This document shows positions 15,463 to 17,959 of a DNA stretch of 17,959 nucleotides, piece after piece (position 1 is the first letter of the stretch; every line of letters begins with the position of its first letter). The position numbers and the translations under genes were made by a program. This stretch comes from an uncultured Clostridia bacterium (GTDB taxonomy: Bacteria; Bacillota; Clostridia; Oscillospirales; Ruminococcaceae): contig CAMNBY010000301.1 in assembly GCA_946533615.1 (NCBI GenBank), forward strand, positions 1-17,959, written 5' to 3'. The notes beneath the pieces are model-generated. The model was not told the DNA's origin. It did no database searches and worked only from the letters and a program-made list of their open reading frames with translations.

Positions 15463-17706
15463 ATGATCCGGGACAAGCTAAGCGTACTAAAAGAATATTT
15501 TGGCCATACCGCGTTCCGCGAGGGACAGGAGGGCCTTATCGACGCTATCCTTGCGGGCAGGGACGTTGTCGGGATAATGCCGACGGGAGCAGGGAAGTCT
15601 CTCTGCTACCAGATACCCGCCCTGATGAGCAGCGGCATAACCATCGTCGTCTCGCCGCTGATCTCGCTTATGAAGGATCAGGTGAACTCGCTTATCCAGT
15701 CGGGGGTCAGGGCGGCTTATCTCAACAGCTCTCTCAGCCTTGCGCAGTATGACCTCGCCATCAAGAATGCCAAAATGGGCGCCTATAAGCTTATCTATGT
15801 CGCCCCCGAAAGGCTCTGTACGCCGTCGTTCCTCAGCCTTGCCGCAAGCGTGCGCATCTCGCTGATAGCTGTTGACGAGGCACATTGCGTGTCCCAGTGG
15901 GGACAGGACTTCCGCCCGTCATATATGCGTATCCCCGAGTTCGTCGCGACCCTGCCCTACAGACCCGTCATCGCAGCCTTCACAGCCACCGCGACCAAGG
16001 CCGTAAGGCTTGACATCGCAAATATGCTCGGCCTGCGGGAGCCCTATTCGGTAACCACGGGCTTCGACAGAAAGAACCTCTCCTTCGAGGTAGTCAGAGG
16101 CGCCGAGAAGTTCTCGGAGACAGTGAGGATAATCAAGCGCAACGAGGGCCGCTGCGGGATAATCTATTGCTCCACCCGCAAGAACGTCGAGGACGTCTGC
16201 GACAAGCTCAACGAGCGCGGCATCTCCTGCACCCGATACCACGCAGGCCTCAGCGACGAGGAGCGCCGCCAAAACCAGGACGACTTCATCTACGACCGCG
16301 TCCGCGTCATCGCCGCCACAAACGCCTTCGGAATGGGCATCGACAAGTCGAACGTCGGCTTCGTTATCCATTACAATATGCCTAAGGATCTTGAGAGCTA
16401 CTATCAGGAGGCAGGCCGCGCAGGCCGCGACGGCGAACCCGCCGAGTGCGTGCTGATCTACAGCACCGCCGATGTACAGACGAATATGTTCCTGATAAAC
16501 AAGTCCCTCGACGAGTCCGACCTCGACCCCGAGCTTGCCGACACCCTGCGCCGAAGAGACATCGAAAGGCTTCGGCTGATGAATATGTACTGCACCGCCA
16601 CGGGCTGTCTGAGAGAGTACATACTCAGCTACTTCGGCGAGGCCGCCGAGGGCTACTGCGGCAACTGCTCGAACTGCCGCGCAGGCTTTGAGGAGCTTGA
16701 TGTGACCCTTGAATCACAGAAGATACTCTCGTGCATCTACCGCCTTGCTCAGCGGCGCACAGCTCTCGGGGCGAAGATGGTCTGCGATATCCTCAGGGGC
16801 TCCACGGCCTCGAAGATAACCCAGCACAGCTACGACACCCTCTCGACCTACGGGATAATGAAGGACACCTCCTCCACACGCATCAGGCTCATAACCGAAG
16901 CGCTGGAGCATCAGGGCTTTATACGCACAACGGGAGAATACTCTGTTCTGAGCCTGACCCGCGAGGCCAAGCGCGTTCTGACGGACGGCGAAAGAGTGAC
17001 GGTCAAGCTTCCGAAGAAGAAGCACAGCGAGAGCCGCCGCGAGCGCGTTAAGCTTTCGGACGGCGTATATTCATTTGACATCAGGCTGTTCAGGCAGCTC
17101 AAGGCCATGCGCGCCCAGCTTGCGGCCGAAGCCAAGATGCCCGCCTATATAATCTTCGGCGACAACACCCTGCGCGACCTCTGCGTCAAGCAGCCCGCCG
17201 ACATGGAGGCGCTGCTGGAATGTTCGGGCATCGGCCGAGCCAAGCAGCAGCGTTACGGCAAGCGTATTCTCGAGGAGATAAGAAAATACCGCGAGGAGCT
17301 CCCCGAGGGCAGCGACCCCTCGCAGCCCATCACTGCCGCAAAAATTGAGCCGAAGGCGCTGAAGGGCTCGGATATGCTCTCAAAGCTGATAAGGTACAAC
17401 TCGGGAAAGCTGACCGCCGTTGACGAGGAGCTGACCCTCGGGCAGGTGGCTGACAGGATACTCGAATGCCTCAGCGTTTCTGCGGACAAGCGCAGGATAC
17501 AGAAGGAGATCGAAGGCTGGCTGGTGCAGAACGGTTATCTCACGCCCGCAAAGGACGGCCTGCCTCCCGACACGACGATACTCTCGGACGAAGCAGGCAT
17601 ACAAAAGGTGCGCCGCATCTCAAAGCTCGGCAGCGACTACACGGCGATCATATATCCCCGTGCCGCCCAGGAGTTTATCTTTGAGAATATCAAAGATATT
17701 TTTTAA
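15463..17706 (+). CDS. recQ: RecQ-family ATP-dependent DNA helicase
   Basis: RecQ unwinds DNA 3'-5' in recombination and replication-fork repair. The 747-residue product has the N-terminal Q-like segment FGHTAFREGQ and Walker A MPTGAGKS (39-46). DEAH is at 138-141, followed by the aromatic-rich loop SQWGQDFRPSY and FTATAT. The second helicase lobe contains HAGL, ATNAFGMGIDK and QEAGRAGRDGE. RQC zinc ligands are C382, C399, C402 and C405. An HRDC domain occupies about 537-610. About 135 further residues (611-747) follow, with a probable helix-turn-helix (LTLGQVADRILECL and following), making it longer than E. coli RecQ (about 609). ATG 15463 has only a weak ribosome binding site (AGAAGTGA). 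A terminator follows the stop closely. Confidence 0.96.
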   Translation: MIRDKLSVLKEYFGHTAFREGQEGLIDAILAGRDVVGIMPTGAGKSLCYQIPALMSSGITIVVSPLISLMKDQVNSLIQSGVRAAYLNSSLSLAQYDLAIKNAKMGAYKLIYVAPERLCTPSFLSLAASVRISLIAVDEAHCVSQWGQDFRPSYMRIPEFVATLPYRPVIAAFTATATKAVRLDIANMLGLREPYSVTTGFDRKNLSFEVVRGAEKFSETVRIIKRNEGRCGIIYCSTRKNVEDVCDKLNERGISCTRYHAGLSDEERRQNQDDFIYDRVRVIAATNAFGMGIDKSNVGFVIHYNMPKDLESYYQEAGRAGRDGEPAECVLIYSTADVQTNMFLINKSLDESDLDPELADTLRRRDIERLRLMNMYCTATGCLREYILSYFGEAAEGYCGNCSNCRAGFEELDVTLESQKILSCIYRLAQRRTALGAKMVCDILRGSTASKITQHSYDTLSTYGIMKDTSSTRIRLITEALEHQGFIRTTGEYSVLSLTREAKRVLTDGERVTVKLPKKKHSESRRERVKLSDGVYSFDIRLFRQLKAMRAQLAAEAKMPAYIIFGDNTLRDLCVKQPADMEALLECSGIGRAKQQRYGKRILEEIRKYREELPEGSDPSQPITAAKIEPKALKGSDMLSKLIRYNSGKLTAVDEELTLGQVADRILECLSVSADKRRIQKEIEGWLVQNGYLTPAKDGLPPDTTILSDEAGIQKVRRISKLGSDYTAIIYPRAAQEFIFENIKDIF

Positions 17707-17708
17707 GC

Positions 17709-17733
17709 CGCCCCGGGCGCGGGTGCGTTTTTT
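17709..17733 (+). terminator. Intrinsic terminator after recQ
   Basis: CGCCCC (17709-17714) pairs with GGG-T-GCG (17721-17727, one bulged T) around a 6-base loop, followed directly by six T. It begins 3 bases after the recQ stop codon. Confidence 0.8.
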
Positions 17734-17856
17734 GATCCGCGAGATCACTCGCAAGCTCGTCCACAACAGCGAAGTGTGCCGGGTAGGCCTCGCGATACGG
17801 TTGCAGTCAGGGGGCTTTGTTTGGAGTAGGGTTTCTGCGCCGTGCTTGTTGGCGTT
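17734..17856. other. Non-coding spacer before the end repeat
   Basis: No gene is seen. A GCGAG-ATCA-CTCGC hairpin lies at 17739-17752. The ten bases TGATCCGCGA at 17733-17742 are the reverse complement of a segment at about 8350-8359 in the hairpin cluster before the PHP gene, hinting at shared repeat parts. The rest shows nothing I can interpret. Confidence 0.5.
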
Positions 17857-17959
17857 CTGCTGCGCTCCCTCGCTATGTGTGATAGGAAACATTCTGCCAC
17901 GTCCTGCGAGGGGGAGACCACAAGAAGGGAACGTCCCAGAAAACGCAAGGCGCAAAAGA
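17857..17959. repeat. End repeat, copy 2 (direct repeat of 1-101)
   Basis: Same orientation and nearly the same sequence as positions 1-101, including the CCACGTCCTGCGAGGGGGAG core at 17897-17916 and GGGAACGTCCC at 17928-17938. The window ends before the position where the inverted-repeat right arm of copy 1 would lie, so whether this copy has the hairpin is unknown. Gene expression from recQ should stop at 17733, so the repeat is extragenic. Confidence 0.9.

Overview
The window is a compact, all-forward-strand stretch of bacterial chromosome, GC-rich, with housekeeping genes packed close together. The best organism guess is a Ruminococcus-like member of the Clostridia (Oscillospiraceae/Ruminococcaceae). 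Three things point there. The protein at 7154-8323 has the same length as Ruminococcus albus cellobiose 2-epimerase, with all seven published essential residues at identical positions. The DNA polymerase I has the inactivated proofreading domain common in Firmicutes. The SecA has a zinc-binding tail and a clostridial-type insertion. The DNA looks more GC-rich than R. albus, so another species is likely. This is an inference from remembered family sequences; no database search was run.

Layout. Positions 1-724 hold no convincing gene and are a nest of repeats and hairpins: one copy of a ~100-bp repeat that recurs at the other end of the window, a 26-bp inverted repeat, a heptamer tandem repeat and two tandem ~74-bp foldable units. 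A near-consensus sigma-A promoter at 690-718 drives secA (812-3562), which ends at a strong intrinsic terminator. A tightly overlapping trio follows: a four-helix membrane protein, a DUF1015 protein and a HAD phosphatase (3654-6020). Next come a lipoprotein, cellobiose 2-epimerase and a PHP-domain phosphoesterase (6139-9103). Then comes an RNA- and translation-maintenance block: rsmI, rimI, a tRNA1(Val) m6A37 methyltransferase gene, tsaD and a small membrane protein (9121-12760). DNA-repair genes polA and recQ close the gene block (12832-17706), ending at a second terminator before the other copy of the end repeat.

How the genes work together. rsmI (16S rRNA methylation), rimI (N-terminal acetylation), trmN6 and tsaD (tRNA position 37 modification) all tune the translation machinery. 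polA and recQ serve replication and repair. SecA powers protein export. Cellobiose 2-epimerase fits a plant-fibre degrader that handles cello- and manno-oligosaccharides.

The most unusual signal is a set of AT-rich 22-bp dyads, AAAATACC-n6-GGTATTTT. They occur as four pairs between 9947 and 12799, with dyad centres 31-33 bp apart (about three helical turns), and nowhere else I could find in the window. Three pairs lie between genes, three begin at or over stop codons, and one lies inside a coding region. They could be paired operators for an unidentified regulator, a chromosome-organising site, or a small mobile repeat.
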